Assembly: GCA_030841285.1 (NCBI GenBank)
Contig: JAVECW010000049.1
Location: 1 to 35,821, forward strand
DNA from: Microbacteriaceae bacterium
GTDB lineage: Bacteria > Actinomycetota > Actinomycetes > Actinomycetales > Microbacteriaceae
Length of the DNA: 35,821 bases
Reading direction: 5' to 3'
Each line of letters begins with the position of its first letter. Position 1 is the stretch's first letter. Positions 25,782 through 34,119 of this stretch are shown here, piece after piece. Under the pieces are notes generated by a model that saw only the letters and a list, made by a program, of their open reading frames with translations, was not told the origin of the DNA and did not search any database. Made by a program: the position numbers and the translations under genes.

Positions 25782-26582
25782 CTAGTTACGCGCGATCGCG
25801 AACATCCGCAGGATTTCGAGGTACAGCCAGACGACCGTGACCATGATGCCGAACGCGCCGGTCCAGCCGTATGCGCGCGGCACCCGGTTGGCGACGCCCT
25901 GCTTGATGAAGTCGAAGTCGAGAACGAGCGAGTACGCAGCCATGATGACGACGAGCACACCCAGGATGAGTCCGAGCGGTATGCCCAGGATGGTCACGCT
26001 GCCCTGCAGGCCGAACGGGTTGGTGACGACGCCGGTCATGCTGAGCACGATGTTCAGGACCGAGAAGAGCAGGTAGCCGACCATCGCGATCAGGAAGACC
26101 TTGGTCGCCTTCGCGGAGGCACGGATCTTGCCGCTCGCGAACAGCGCGAGTGTGACGCCGACGACCGCGACCGTGCCGAGAACCGCCTGGATGACGATCC
26201 CGGAGAACATGCTCTCGAAGAAACTGGAGACTGCTCCGATGAACAGTCCCTCAACGCCGGCGTATGCAAGAACGAGCGCGGCGGACGGCTTCTTCTTGAA
26301 GATGTTGACGAGTGCGAGCCCGAAGCCGACGATCATCGCGGGTAAGGCGAGGGCGGGGAAGATCCAGCCGACGGCGCCGCCGGCAACGAGCACCAAGAAG
26401 CCCACCGCGGTCTTGACGATGGTGTCTTCCACGGTCATGCGGTCGGTGTCGATCGCGGTTGCCGTTGGCGCGTCGTAGAGCTCCTGCAGGCTCTCTGCGG
26501 TCGGCGTTGGAACCGCGGTGGCGGTTGTCCTCCCCGGCTGGAAAGCCGGGATCCGTGAGAAGGCGGGGTTGTTGAGTGCCAT
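25782..26582 (-). CDS. Bax inhibitor-1/YccA-family membrane protein
   Basis: The 266-residue product has a polar N-terminus of about 60 residues (MALNNPAFSRIPAF) and then seven hydrophobic segments. It ends with YGWTGAFGIMVTVVWLYLEILRMFA, shortened here as the YLEILRM ending that marks this actinobacterial BI-1 group. In other systems BI-1 proteins act as pH-sensitive calcium leak channels; the role here is unknown. An upstream extension of the frame reaches 26732, but the ATG at 26582 follows AGAGGA and starts where homology begins. Confidence 0.9.
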   Translation of the reverse strand: MALNNPAFSRIPAFQPGRTTATAVPTPTAESLQELYDAPTATAIDTDRMTVEDTIVKTAVGFLVLVAGGAVGWIFPALALPAMIVGFGLALVNIFKKKPSAALVLAYAGVEGLFIGAVSSFFESMFSGIVIQAVLGTVAVVGVTLALFASGKIRASAKATKVFLIAMVGYLLFSVLNIVLSMTGVVTNPFGLQGSVTILGIPLGLILGVLVVIMAAYSLVLDFDFIKQGVANRVPRAYGWTGAFGIMVTVVWLYLEILRMFAIARN

Positions 26583-26635
26583 GATTCCTCTGTTCATTGG
26601 GAGCCGGGCGAGCCGCCGAAGCTGCTTCAGCCCCC

Positions 26636-26641
26636 AATCTA
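26636..26641 (-). promoter_or_regulatory. -10 box of the BI-1 gene
   Basis: TAGATT on the minus strand lies 53 bases before the ATG, giving a leader of about 45 bases with AGAGGA close to the start codon. It sits just after the stop of the preceding membrane protein gene. Confidence 0.45.
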
Positions 26642-26652
26642 GTGGAGTATCG

Positions 26653-27219
26653 CTACGGAGCGGCTGAAAGCTTGCTGGGTTCTGGCGATGCGGCGGCGGG
26701 GCTCCGGCGACGCAGCGGAGCCAGCATCGCAAGCCAGCGAGCGACCCAGGCCGACGCGATCACGACGAGTGCGGCTATTCCGATGGATAGCCACGCGTCG
26801 CTGTATCCGGTGACGACATTGGCGAGCAGCAGGCTCGCCACGAACGGAAGCACGACCACGAGGTAGCTGATCGCCGGGCGTTGCCGGACGAGCAGCCACG
26901 CGGCGAGAAGCACAACGAAAACCACCGTGAAGGATGCTCCGCGCGCCAGCAAGAGAATGGATGCCGCGATGGCGGGCAGCGTCGCCACCACTCGCCGCGG
27001 CATCGACGCGGGCATGGTCGCCCAGCCGACGGCCTGCGCGAGCGCGCCGAGCAGCAGGAAGGGGAGGCTGTATGCGGTGGTCAGCTGCACGACTCCCGTG
27101 CCGAGCACGATGCAGGCGAGCCCTGTGATCCAGCGCGCCTCATAGCGTCCCCACCGCAAGGCACGTTGCGAGGTCGGTTCAACCCAGGGCGTACGAAGCG
27201 GTCTGTGAGCGTCGGGCAC
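26653..27219 (-). CDS. Unidentified membrane protein, about six transmembrane segments
   Basis: I do not recognise the family. The 188-residue product has a basic N-terminus (VPDAHRPLRTPW, then RALRWGRYEARW) and about six hydrophobic segments in pairs, separated by short basic loops (PRRVVAT, RQRPAIS), then a basic, Pro/Ala-rich cytoplasmic tail. The open frame allows a TTG start at 27261. I chose the GTG at 27219 because CGGAGG abuts it and CAGACT lies six bases upstream, which resembles the leaderless-type starts elsewhere. It lies 70 bases before the BI-1 gene on the same strand and is divergent from the phosphodiesterase gene. Confidence 0.7.
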   Translation of the reverse strand: MPDAHRPLRTPWVEPTSQRALRWGRYEARWITGLACIVLGTGVVQLTTAYSLPFLLLGALAQAVGWATMPASMPRRVVATLPAIAASILLLARGASFTVVFVVLLAAWLLVRQRPAISYLVVVLPFVASLLLANVVTGYSDAWLSIGIAALVVIASAWVARWLAMLAPLRRRSPAAASPEPSKLSAAP

Positions 27220-27277
27220 CCTCCGAGTCTGCCAGCCGGAACCGTGTCGGCGTTGCCCCAAACCGGGTGAGGCTGGC

Positions 27278-27283
27278 TAGGAT
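27278..27283 (+). promoter_or_regulatory. -10 box of the phosphodiesterase gene, likely leaderless
   Basis: TAGGAT is followed by six bases and the ATG at 27290. No Shine-Dalgarno sequence is present. Confidence 0.6.
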
Positions 27284-27289
27284 CGGCCC

Positions 27290-28318
27290 ATGCGTGCTCG
27301 TCCTTTGCCCATGGTCATCGGGCACCGAGGAGCGTGCGGCTATCGTCCGGAACACACTCGCGCGGCATACGAACTCGCGTTCGCCCTCGGGGCGGATGCG
27401 GTCGAACCAGACATCGTCGCGACGCGGGACGGCGTGCTCGTGCTGCGCCACGAGAACGAGATATCTGGTACGACGGATGTCGCGGAGCATCCCGAGTTCT
27501 CCGCCCGGCGTACCACCAAGCTCGTCGACGGCATCGAGTTGACCGGCTGGTTCACCGAGGACTTCACGTGGGCGGAACTCTCGACCCTGCGTGCGCGCGA
27601 GCGGCTTGCGCAGCTCCGCCAGTCGAGTTCGAGCTTCGACGGGATGTTTCCGATCCTGCGGCTCGCCGACCTCGTCGACATCGTCGACCGCGCATCAGAG
27701 GACGCTGCCCGCCTGCTCGGCATCGTCGCCGAGATCAAGCACGCGACATACTTCGAGTCGATCGGGCTGCCGCTCGACGAACTCGTTTCGAACGAACTCG
27801 CGGCCTCGGGCTGGCGGGACAGCCCGACGCTGACGGTGGAGAGCTTCGAGAAGACCGTGCTCGGCAAGCTCTATCGGCGGGGCTACCGCGGTAAGCGTGT
27901 CTATCTGCTGGATACCGAGGGTGCTCCGGCTGACCGCATCGCTGCCCATGGGTCTGCGGCATCCGGCTACTCGAATGACGTGACGGAGATCGGCCTGTAC
28001 TCCCTCGGTGCGGCCGAGGCGGCGGAGCGCGTCGAGGGAGTGAGCGTCGACGCGTCGATGCTGCTTGCGCTGGATGACGCCGGAAACGCGACGGGGGCAT
28101 CCACCCTCGTGGACGATGCCCACGCGGCCGGGCTCGAGGTGTTTGGCTGGACGCTGCGGCCAGAGAATGCCTTCCTCGCCACGAATTTCCGGCGCGGCGA
28201 GGTGGAGTCGGACTTCGGTGACTGGCGCGGGCAATTCGGTCTCATCATGAGGACGGGCGTCGACGCCGTGTTCGCTGATCACCCCGACCTCGCGGTCGTG
28301 GCGCGGGACGGCCTCTGA
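27290..28318 (+). CDS. Glycerophosphodiester phosphodiesterase
   Basis: This enzyme hydrolyses glycerophosphodiesters to glycerol-3-phosphate and an alcohol. The 342-residue TIM-barrel protein has the family motifs in order: IGHRGACGYRPEHT (His12, Arg13), VEPDIVATRDG (Glu39, Asp41) and LRHENEISGTT (His54), then IVAEIKHATYF and VFGWTLR in later strands. There is no signal peptide, so it probably acts in the cytoplasm. Its product would be a substrate of GlpD, encoded 8 kb upstream. The helicase gene starts 40 bases after its stop. Confidence 0.92.
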   Translation: MRARPLPMVIGHRGACGYRPEHTRAAYELAFALGADAVEPDIVATRDGVLVLRHENEISGTTDVAEHPEFSARRTTKLVDGIELTGWFTEDFTWAELSTLRARERLAQLRQSSSSFDGMFPILRLADLVDIVDRASEDAARLLGIVAEIKHATYFESIGLPLDELVSNELAASGWRDSPTLTVESFEKTVLGKLYRRGYRGKRVYLLDTEGAPADRIAAHGSAASGYSNDVTEIGLYSLGAAEAAERVEGVSVDASMLLALDDAGNATGASTLVDDAHAAGLEVFGWTLRPENAFLATNFRRGEVESDFGDWRGQFGLIMRTGVDAVFADHPDLAVVARDGL

Positions 28319-28342
28319 CCGCGCGATGCCGGTGGTCGCGAC

Positions 28343-28348
28343 TAAAAT
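28343..28348 (+). promoter_or_regulatory. -10 box of pcrA
   Basis: TAAAAT lies ten bases before the ATG at 28359, so the message has a leader of only a few bases or none. This excludes the longer start at 28326 for transcripts from this promoter. Confidence 0.5.
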
Positions 28349-28358
28349 TGTCCATGAC

Positions 28359-30797
28359 ATGACGATCCTCATTGACCCGGACGATCCAGCGGCCGGCACC
28401 GCACCCATTATCGTCGGCGGGCGTTCGGGGCCGAGCGCGCACGACGCGCTGCTCGACGGGTTGAACCCCGAGCAGCGCGAGGCCGTCGAGTACCGTGGGC
28501 AGGCGCTCCTGATCGTTGCTGGCGCAGGCTCCGGCAAGACGAGTGTGCTCACCCGCAGGATCGCGAGTCTCATCGCAAGCCGTGAGGCATGGCCGAGCCA
28601 GATCCTTGCGATCACATTCACGAACAAGGCGGCCGCCGAGATGCGCGAGCGGGTCAACGCGATCGTCGGCCAGGCGGCGGAGGGCATGTGGATCTCGACG
28701 TTCCACTCCTCGTGCGTGCGCATCCTGCGCCGTGAGGCGGAGACGATCGGCAAGACTGCGAATTTCACGATCTACGACTCGGGCGACACCCGCGCCCTGA
28801 TCAAGCGCATCATCAAGGAACTCGACGCGGACACGCTGGGCTTCACGGTCTCGAGTGCCTCCGGCAAGATCTCGCGCCTGAAGAACGAGCTGTCGGATGT
28901 CGAGAGCTACGCGAGGAACGCCAACCTGAGTGACCCGCAGGAGGTCATGTTCCTCGAGATCTTCCGGCGCTACACACGCGCCCTGCGCTCGGCCAACGCG
29001 TTCGACTTCGACGACCTGATCAGCGAGACAGTGTTCCTGTTCCGGGCGTTCCCGAAGGTGGCTGCCCTCTACCAGCGGCGGTTCCGCCACGTTCTCGTCG
29101 ACGAGTACCAGGACACCAACCACGCCCAATACGCTCTCATCCGCGAACTCACGAGGCCCGTCTCTCCGGCGATCGCCGACGAACTCGAGGCGCATGGGGT
29201 GAACATGCGGCCCATCCGGGCGGCCGGGGGCGGCATCGACGGCGCGTCCCTGACCGTGGTGGGCGATTCCGACCAATCGATCTACGCGTTCCGCGGGGCA
29301 GACATCCGCAACATCGTCGAGTTCGAGCGTGACTTCCACGGCGCAAAGGTCATCCTGCTCGAGCAGAACTATCGCTCGACGCAGAACATCCTGAGCGCCG
29401 CGAACGCCGTCATCTCCAACAACTTCGACCGCAAAGACAAGAAGCTCTGGACGGCCGTCGGCGACGGCGAGAAGATCGTAGGCTTCACGGGATACTCCGG
29501 CCATGACGAGGCGCAGTTCGTCGCGGACGAGATCGAGAAGCTGCACGCCGCCGGCGCGGCATACAAGGACATCGCCGTCTTCTACCGCACGAACGCGCAG
29601 ACGCGTGCGCTCGAGGAGATCTTCATCCGGTCCGCGCTGCCGTATCGGATCATGGGCGGCACCAAGTTCTACGAGCGTGCCGAGATCAAGGATTCGCTGG
29701 CCTACCTGATCGCGGTCGCGAACCCCGACGACACGCTCGCGTTGCGCCGCATCCTGAACACCCCCAAGCGCGGCATCGGCCCTGCCACGGAGACGCAGCT
29801 GGCCGGGTACGCGGACGACAACGGCATCGGCTACCGGCAGGCGCTGCGTGACGCCGGGTCGCTCGGCCTCGGTCCCAAGGTCACGGCATCGATCCTGCAG
29901 CTCGCGACGCTGCTCGATGAAGCGGCGGCGAAAGCCGACCCTGGCGCGGCAGCCGGGCCGTCCCCGGTCTCTGACGTGCTCACCTTCCTGCTCGAGAAGA
30001 GCGGATACGTCGATGCGCTTCGGGCGAGCCGTGATCCGCAGGACGAGGCGCGCGCCGAGAACGTCGAGGAACTCGTGGCGGTGACCAAGGAATTCGCACG
30101 CAACAATCCGCAGGGCGGACTGATCGACTTCCTGACGGAGGTGTCGCTCGTCGCCGCGGCCGACGAACTGGATGATTCCAGCGGCACGGTTTCGCTCATG
30201 ACGCTGCACACGGCCAAGGGCCTCGAATACGACGCGGTATTCCTCACGGGCGTCGAGGAGGATCTGTTGCCGCACCGCATGTCTGCGGGTGAACCGGGCG
30301 GCCCCGCCGAAGAACGTCGCCTCTTCTATGTCGGGATCACGCGCGCCAGGCAGCGCCTGTTCCTGTCGCTCGCGATGACGCGCGCTCAGTATGGCGAGAC
30401 GGCCGTTGCCATGCCCAGCAGGTACCTGCAGGAGATCCCGGCCGAGTTGGTCGAATGGCGCCAGTCGCCGGGGATGGCCAACAGCCGGGGTGGCACGCAG
30501 CCGCGCGCGCTCAACGCCAACCGGTCAGGCTACGGCCAGGGCGGCTACAGCACCGCGGGAGCGCTCGCCGCGGCGACCAAGCCGAAGACCGAATGGGCCA
30601 ACCGGATCACCGGCCAGGTGCGCGACAACGGCGACCTCGAGCTCGTCGCGGGGGATCGCATCCGTCACACCGACTTCGGCGACGGGCGCGTGACCGATGT
30701 GACCGGCGTGGGCAACAAGCGCGTCGCACATGTGCAGTTCGAGACGGCCGGCTCGAAGAAACTCCTCATCAAGATCGCCCCGATCGAGAAGCTGTAG
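28359..30797 (+). CDS. pcrA: ATP-dependent DNA helicase PcrA/UvrD
   Basis: This is a superfamily 1A 3'-5' helicase used in repair and in clearing proteins from DNA. The 812-residue product has Walker A GAGSGKTSVL (residues about 55-64), ITFTNKAAAEMRERV, VDEYQDTN (motif II), VGDSDQSIYAFRGAD (motif III), EQNYRSTQNIL (motif IV), LMTLHTAKGLEYDAVFL (motif V) and RRLFYVGITRARQRL (motif VI). The C-terminus after a Gly/Pro-rich linker is the PcrA tudor-like domain (GDRIRHTDFGDGRV), which binds RNA polymerase in Bacillus PcrA. I chose the second ATG because of the promoter position. Confidence 0.95.
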   Translation: MTILIDPDDPAAGTAPIIVGGRSGPSAHDALLDGLNPEQREAVEYRGQALLIVAGAGSGKTSVLTRRIASLIASREAWPSQILAITFTNKAAAEMRERVNAIVGQAAEGMWISTFHSSCVRILRREAETIGKTANFTIYDSGDTRALIKRIIKELDADTLGFTVSSASGKISRLKNELSDVESYARNANLSDPQEVMFLEIFRRYTRALRSANAFDFDDLISETVFLFRAFPKVAALYQRRFRHVLVDEYQDTNHAQYALIRELTRPVSPAIADELEAHGVNMRPIRAAGGGIDGASLTVVGDSDQSIYAFRGADIRNIVEFERDFHGAKVILLEQNYRSTQNILSAANAVISNNFDRKDKKLWTAVGDGEKIVGFTGYSGHDEAQFVADEIEKLHAAGAAYKDIAVFYRTNAQTRALEEIFIRSALPYRIMGGTKFYERAEIKDSLAYLIAVANPDDTLALRRILNTPKRGIGPATETQLAGYADDNGIGYRQALRDAGSLGLGPKVTASILQLATLLDEAAAKADPGAAAGPSPVSDVLTFLLEKSGYVDALRASRDPQDEARAENVEELVAVTKEFARNNPQGGLIDFLTEVSLVAAADELDDSSGTVSLMTLHTAKGLEYDAVFLTGVEEDLLPHRMSAGEPGGPAEERRLFYVGITRARQRLFLSLAMTRAQYGETAVAMPSRYLQEIPAELVEWRQSPGMANSRGGTQPRALNANRSGYGQGGYSTAGALAAATKPKTEWANRITGQVRDNGDLELVAGDRIRHTDFGDGRVTDVTGVGNKRVAHVQFETAGSKKLLIKIAPIEKL

Positions 30798-30810
30798 GAC
30801 TTTCGTGGTG

Positions 30811-30948
30811 GTTGCGAAGCGCGGCGCGCAGCTGTGCCGGTTGAGTAGCGCGGCGCGCAGCACCACGCGTATCGAAACCCCGGTTTCGATACGGCCGCGG
30901 GCGGCCTACTCAACCAACACCGCTTGCCTTCTCAACCAACACTGCGGG
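30811..30948. repeat. Composite REP-like palindrome
   Basis: The core is CGTATCGAAACC-CC-GGTTTCGATACG (30868-30893), perfect in both arms. It is enclosed by GGTTGAGTAG (30839-30848) and CTACTCAACC (30906-30915), also a perfect inverted pair. A diverged copy of the left arm (GGTTGCGAAG and the following GCGCGGCGCGCAGC) lies just upstream at 30810-30832, and a diverged copy of the right arm (CTTCTCAACCAACACTGC) follows at 30930-30947. This is the type of dispersed intergenic palindrome I recall as common in Microbacteriaceae. It fills most of the gap between pcrA and the phosphatase gene. Confidence 0.75.
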
Positions 30949-30992
30949 ACTTTAGCCCCATAAGGGGAGCCCCAAACCTCCGCGAACAGGCG

Positions 30993-30998
30993 TAGTCT
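30993..30998 (+). promoter_or_regulatory. Candidate -10 box of the GAF-PP2C gene
   Basis: TAGTCT would start transcription near 31005 and leave a leader of about 35 bases ending in GGGGGG before the ATG. No -35 box is evident. A small hairpin CCCC-ATAA-GGGG (30956-30967) lies upstream. Confidence 0.35.
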
Positions 30999-31040
30999 CC
31001 GACCACACCCGGGGCAAACGGGTGGGTGCAGGGGGGCACA

Positions 31041-32207
31041 ATGATCGACGTCGATCGTTCACGCACATTGGAAACACTGTTGGAGAGTGACCTTTTCGGG
31101 GTGGCGGGCGATCCGCGCTTCGATGAGTTGGCTCGGATGTCACTCGACATGTTCGGCATCGACTTCGCCGCCGTCGCCATGGTGGGGCCGGAGAGCCTCT
31201 GGTTCCAGTCCCGTCACGGGACCGTCGCCACGAGTACCGAGCGGGCGAACAGTTTCTGCGAGGCCGCCATCCAGAGCGACGACATGCTCGTCATCGAGGA
31301 TGTGACCAAGGACCCACGCTTCGCGACTCACCCTGCGGTCATCGGAGGACCGGGCATCCGATTCTTCGCAGGCCAGCCATTCCATTCTCCGGACGGTGAC
31401 CGGTCAGGCGTCTACTGCATCTTCGCCACGGAGCCACGCCAACTCGACTCCGACAAGCGCAAGAGCCTGGCGGGCGTCGGGCAATGGATCGAGGGCGAGT
31501 TTCTCGCGACGGATGAGCTCGACCGTGCTGCCGAGATGCAGCGTGCACTGCTCCCCAAGAACGCAGCGCCCATTACCGGTTACCAGATCGCGGGAACCTG
31601 CGTTCCCGCGAAGGCGGTCGGCGGCGACTTCTTCGACTGGTATCCGATCGAAGGCGGGCTCGGCTTCACCCTCGGCGACGTCATGGGCAAGGGCGCCAGT
31701 GCCGGGATACTCGCGGCGACGGTTCGCGCGGTCGTTCGAAGCGCGGCGCGCAAGAAGAACGTCACCGTGGCAGTCGAGCGCACGGCAACCTGCCTCGCGA
31801 CCGACTTTGGCGAGTCGTCATCCTTCGTCACGCTCTTCCATGCCCGGCTGAGGGCGAACGACGGACGGGTCTCATTCGTCGACGCGGGGCACGGCCTCAC
31901 GGCGGTCATCCGAGTGGATGGCACGACGCAGCGGCTCTGGACCAGCGACTTCCCGCTCGGCGTCATGCCGGACGAGCATTGGAGCCGGCACACGGTGATG
32001 CTCGACCCGGGCGACATGCTCGTCACGTTCAGCGACGGGGTCCTCGACCTCTACGACGGAAGCCTGGCCGCGGTCGATGAGGTCGCGGCGCTCGCGCGCG
32101 CATCCACCTCGCCACAAGCCCTGGTCGACACCATCGAGCGGCTCGCCAGAAGCGCGGCCGCAACGGATGACGTCACGATACTCGTCCTGCGGAGGGACCA
32201 GGAATGA
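31041..32207 (+). CDS. GAF-domain PP2C (SpoIIE-type) serine phosphatase
   Basis: The 388-residue product has an N-terminal GAF-like sensor domain (residues about 10-155, with ESLWFQSRHG and FFAGQPFHSPDG), a helix with the linker DRAAEMQRALLP, and a SpoIIE-type phosphatase domain. Metal-binding aspartates are seen in VGGDFFDW and GDVMGKG, with DAGHG and FSDGVLD following and TDDVTILVLRR at the end. Such phosphatases dephosphorylate STAS antagonists like the one encoded next. The ATG at 31041 follows GGGGGG; a GTG at 31026 is a weaker alternative. The signal sensed by the GAF domain cannot be read from the sequence. Confidence 0.92.
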   Translation: MIDVDRSRTLETLLESDLFGVAGDPRFDELARMSLDMFGIDFAAVAMVGPESLWFQSRHGTVATSTERANSFCEAAIQSDDMLVIEDVTKDPRFATHPAVIGGPGIRFFAGQPFHSPDGDRSGVYCIFATEPRQLDSDKRKSLAGVGQWIEGEFLATDELDRAAEMQRALLPKNAAPITGYQIAGTCVPAKAVGGDFFDWYPIEGGLGFTLGDVMGKGASAGILAATVRAVVRSAARKKNVTVAVERTATCLATDFGESSSFVTLFHARLRANDGRVSFVDAGHGLTAVIRVDGTTQRLWTSDFPLGVMPDEHWSRHTVMLDPGDMLVTFSDGVLDLYDGSLAAVDEVAALARASTSPQALVDTIERLARSAAATDDVTILVLRRDQE

Positions 32208-32286
32208 TCGGGCTCGCCGGTTTCGGCGCTCTCGCACCCACCGCCCGCGTCCAATGCGCCTTCACCAACGAAGAGGAGCCCGACTA

Positions 32287-32622
32287 ATGGAATTCACTGT
32301 CAAGGAAATGGATGGCGGCGTCGCCGTCGTTCGACTGAGCGGCATGCTGAATATGGTCGCGGCCTCGCTCTTGCGTGTGGTCGTCGGCTCAACAGTCGCC
32401 GAGGGACATCCGAAGATCGCCATGGACCTGAGCGAGATCGACTTCATCGATTCGTCAGGGCTCGGGGCGCTGATCGGCGGCCTCAAGACGACGCGGCAGG
32501 CCGGTGGCGATCTGCGCATCGCGGCGCCGAACGACCAGGTGCGGCTCGTCTTGCAGCTCACGAACATGGAACGCGTGCTCACCGCGTACGAAGACGCCGA
32601 GACGGCGTTCAGCAATGGATGA
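32287..32622 (+). CDS. STAS-domain anti-anti-sigma factor (RsbV/SpoIIAA-like)
   Basis: The 111-residue product is a single STAS domain. IDFIDSSGLGALIGG near residue 55 holds the serine that is phosphorylated by the partner kinase in SpoIIAA and RsbV. In its dephosphorylated state such a protein captures the kinase and frees its target. The ATG at 32287 follows AGAGGAG (32272-32278). The open frame reaches back to 32077 inside the phosphatase gene, but that extension is a shadow. The stop overlaps the kinase start by eight bases (ATGGATGA). Confidence 0.93.
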   Translation: MEFTVKEMDGGVAVVRLSGMLNMVAASLLRVVVGSTVAEGHPKIAMDLSEIDFIDSSGLGALIGGLKTTRQAGGDLRIAAPNDQVRLVLQLTNMERVLTAYEDAETAFSNG

Positions 32623-33067
32623 CGCGCTGATACACACGCTGCGGATGTCGTCGCCGCCCGATGACGTCGGCACTCTCCACGACTTGCTCGAATCGGTGTG
32701 GGTGGATGCTCCGCAGCTGGCCGTGCGGGACCGCTTCGGATTCGAAACGGCGCTCGTCGAACTCGTCGGGAACGTCATCTGTCATGCCGATAACGGCTCT
32801 GGTGTCTCATGCACGCTGTCGATCGTGACGGCAGACAATCGGATCGAGGCACTCCTGAGCGACACGGGGGAGCCAGGAAACGTCGAGCTGCGCGGGCGCG
32901 AGATGCCGGACGGCCTCTCTGAATCCGGCCGCGGAATTCCCCTCATCCAGGCGCTCGTCGACGAGTTGACCTACGAGCGAGAAGGCGGCCTCAACCGTTG
33001 GCGGATCTCCAAGCAGCTGGGCGGCCGACCGAATTCACCTGCGAGCGCGCCAGCCGTGATCGGCTAG
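32615..33067 (+). CDS. Anti-sigma factor serine kinase (RsbW/SpoIIAB-like ATPase)
   Basis: The 150-residue product has a GHKL ATPase fold: the N box in FETALVELVGNVICHA near residue 40, a DTGEPG motif (G1), and SGRGIPLIQALVDE (G2) near residue 106. This is the kinase and anti-sigma component of partner-switching modules. It overlaps the STAS gene by eight bases, so the two are made together. No sigma factor is encoded next to them, so the target is either elsewhere or not a sigma factor. Confidence 0.92.
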   Translation: MDDALIHTLRMSSPPDDVGTLHDLLESVWVDAPQLAVRDRFGFETALVELVGNVICHADNGSGVSCTLSIVTADNRIEALLSDTGEPGNVELRGREMPDGLSESGRGIPLIQALVDELTYEREGGLNRWRISKQLGGRPNSPASAPAVIG

Positions 33068-33080
33068 CGCGCCAGCAGGA

Positions 33081-33998
33081 TCACGGGGTTGGAGTCGGGG
33101 TTGGCGTTGGCGCTGGTGTCGACGTGCTCGACCCGCTCGTCGCCTGGGTGGAGACGAACTGCAGGAATGCGGTCGCATCCGTCAGGGATCCCGTGTATTG
33201 CGCGCCGTTGACGATCACCGTAGGCGTTCCCGTCACCTTGGGAAGGGTCGAGTTGGGCAGGGGCTGGTTGAGTGCGCGGTTCGATGCGGCGGCAACCCAG
33301 TTCGTGAAGGTCTGGCCGGTAATGCACCCAGGGACCTTGCTGTTGGTTACCCCTGCAGCCTTGGCGAGCGACGTGAGTTTGGCATCGGTGAGCCCGCTCG
33401 CGCCCTCGGCGGGTTGGTTCGTGAAGAGCGAAGTCGAGAACGCGTAGAAGTTGTTCGGATCGTAGTTTGCGACGCAGGCAGCGGCGTTGGCCGCACGCGT
33501 CGAGTATTTCGTTCCACTCGAGGAGTTATCCAGGAGCGAGATCGGGTGGATCTCCACGGTCGCCGCTCCTGCCGTCACCCAACCCGAAATCTGGGTCGCG
33601 TTCGTGTCCTCGAACTGCTTGCAGTACGGGCACTGGTAGTCGACGTATTCGACGATGTGCACCACTGCCGTCGATGACGAGCTCGTCGAGGTGGCGACCG
33701 GTTTCGCGTTCGCCTTGAGGGCCGCGGTCTTCGTGGCCGTCATGGTCGTGCCGTTCCCCGTGAGCAGGATGCCGTCGCTGAGCATGTTCGTCGGGCCCGG
33801 GCCAGGCGGCGTCGCGGTGCCCACGATCACGAGGGCTACCGCCGTGAGTGCGGCGAGGATGGCGACCGAGACGCTGGCTTGCGTGATGATCCGCTTGCGT
33901 CGCCTGCGCTTCTTCTCTTCCTCGCGCATGAGGCGGGCGTGTTCGCGGGCGATCTCGCGGCGTTCCTTCTTTGGAGGTTGCGCGTCGTTTCTACTCAT
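33081..33998 (-). CDS. Membrane-anchored DsbA-family thioredoxin-like protein
   Basis: The 305-residue product has a very basic cytoplasmic N-terminus (EEEKKRRRRKR), one transmembrane segment at about residues 39-60, an Ala/Ser/Thr linker, and an extracytoplasmic DsbA-like domain. The active site CPYC is at Cys123 and Cys126, and the cis-proline loop is in VTGTPTVIVNG. It probably handles disulfides in exported proteins. The C-terminus is a Pro-Thr repeat (PTPTPTPTP) of unknown use. It is convergent with the kinase gene, with 13 bases between the stops. The 106 bases upstream hold a possible TAAGCT box (34058-34063, minus strand) and no clear -35. Confidence 0.92.
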   Translation of the reverse strand: MSRNDAQPPKKERREIAREHARLMREEEKKRRRRKRIITQASVSVAILAALTAVALVIVGTATPPGPGPTNMLSDGILLTGNGTTMTATKTAALKANAKPVATSTSSSSTAVVHIVEYVDYQCPYCKQFEDTNATQISGWVTAGAATVEIHPISLLDNSSSGTKYSTRAANAAACVANYDPNNFYAFSTSLFTNQPAEGASGLTDAKLTSLAKAAGVTNSKVPGCITGQTFTNWVAAASNRALNQPLPNSTLPKVTGTPTVIVNGAQYTGSLTDATAFLQFVSTQATSGSSTSTPAPTPTPTPTP

Positions 33999-34081
33999 GC
34001 CGTCCTGGGTGCTCGGGGTGTGGGATTGACGGCACGGTCGGCGGCCGCCTTGGCGCCAGCTTAGGGAGAAAACCTTTGTCT

Positions 34082-34119
34082 TTGCTCAGTGTTCCCTCTG
34101 TTGCTCAGTGTTCCCTCTG
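34082..34119. repeat. 19-bp perfect tandem duplication at the 3' end of the DUF2236 gene
   Basis: TTGCTCAGTGTTCCCTCTG occurs twice in direct succession (34082-34100 and 34101-34119). The second copy contains the last codons and the stop of the DUF2236 gene, which is read from the other strand. The first copy lies just past the stop. Confidence 0.9.

Noticed and set aside
28245-30275. 676-codon minus-strand open frame opposite pcrA
   Set aside because: It mirrors the helicase codons. Length alone is not evidence at this GC content.
33081-33130. Pro-Thr coding repeat at the end of the DsbA-like gene as a phase-variable repeat
   Set aside because: The six-base units are degenerate at the DNA level and keep the frame, so switching by slippage is unlikely.
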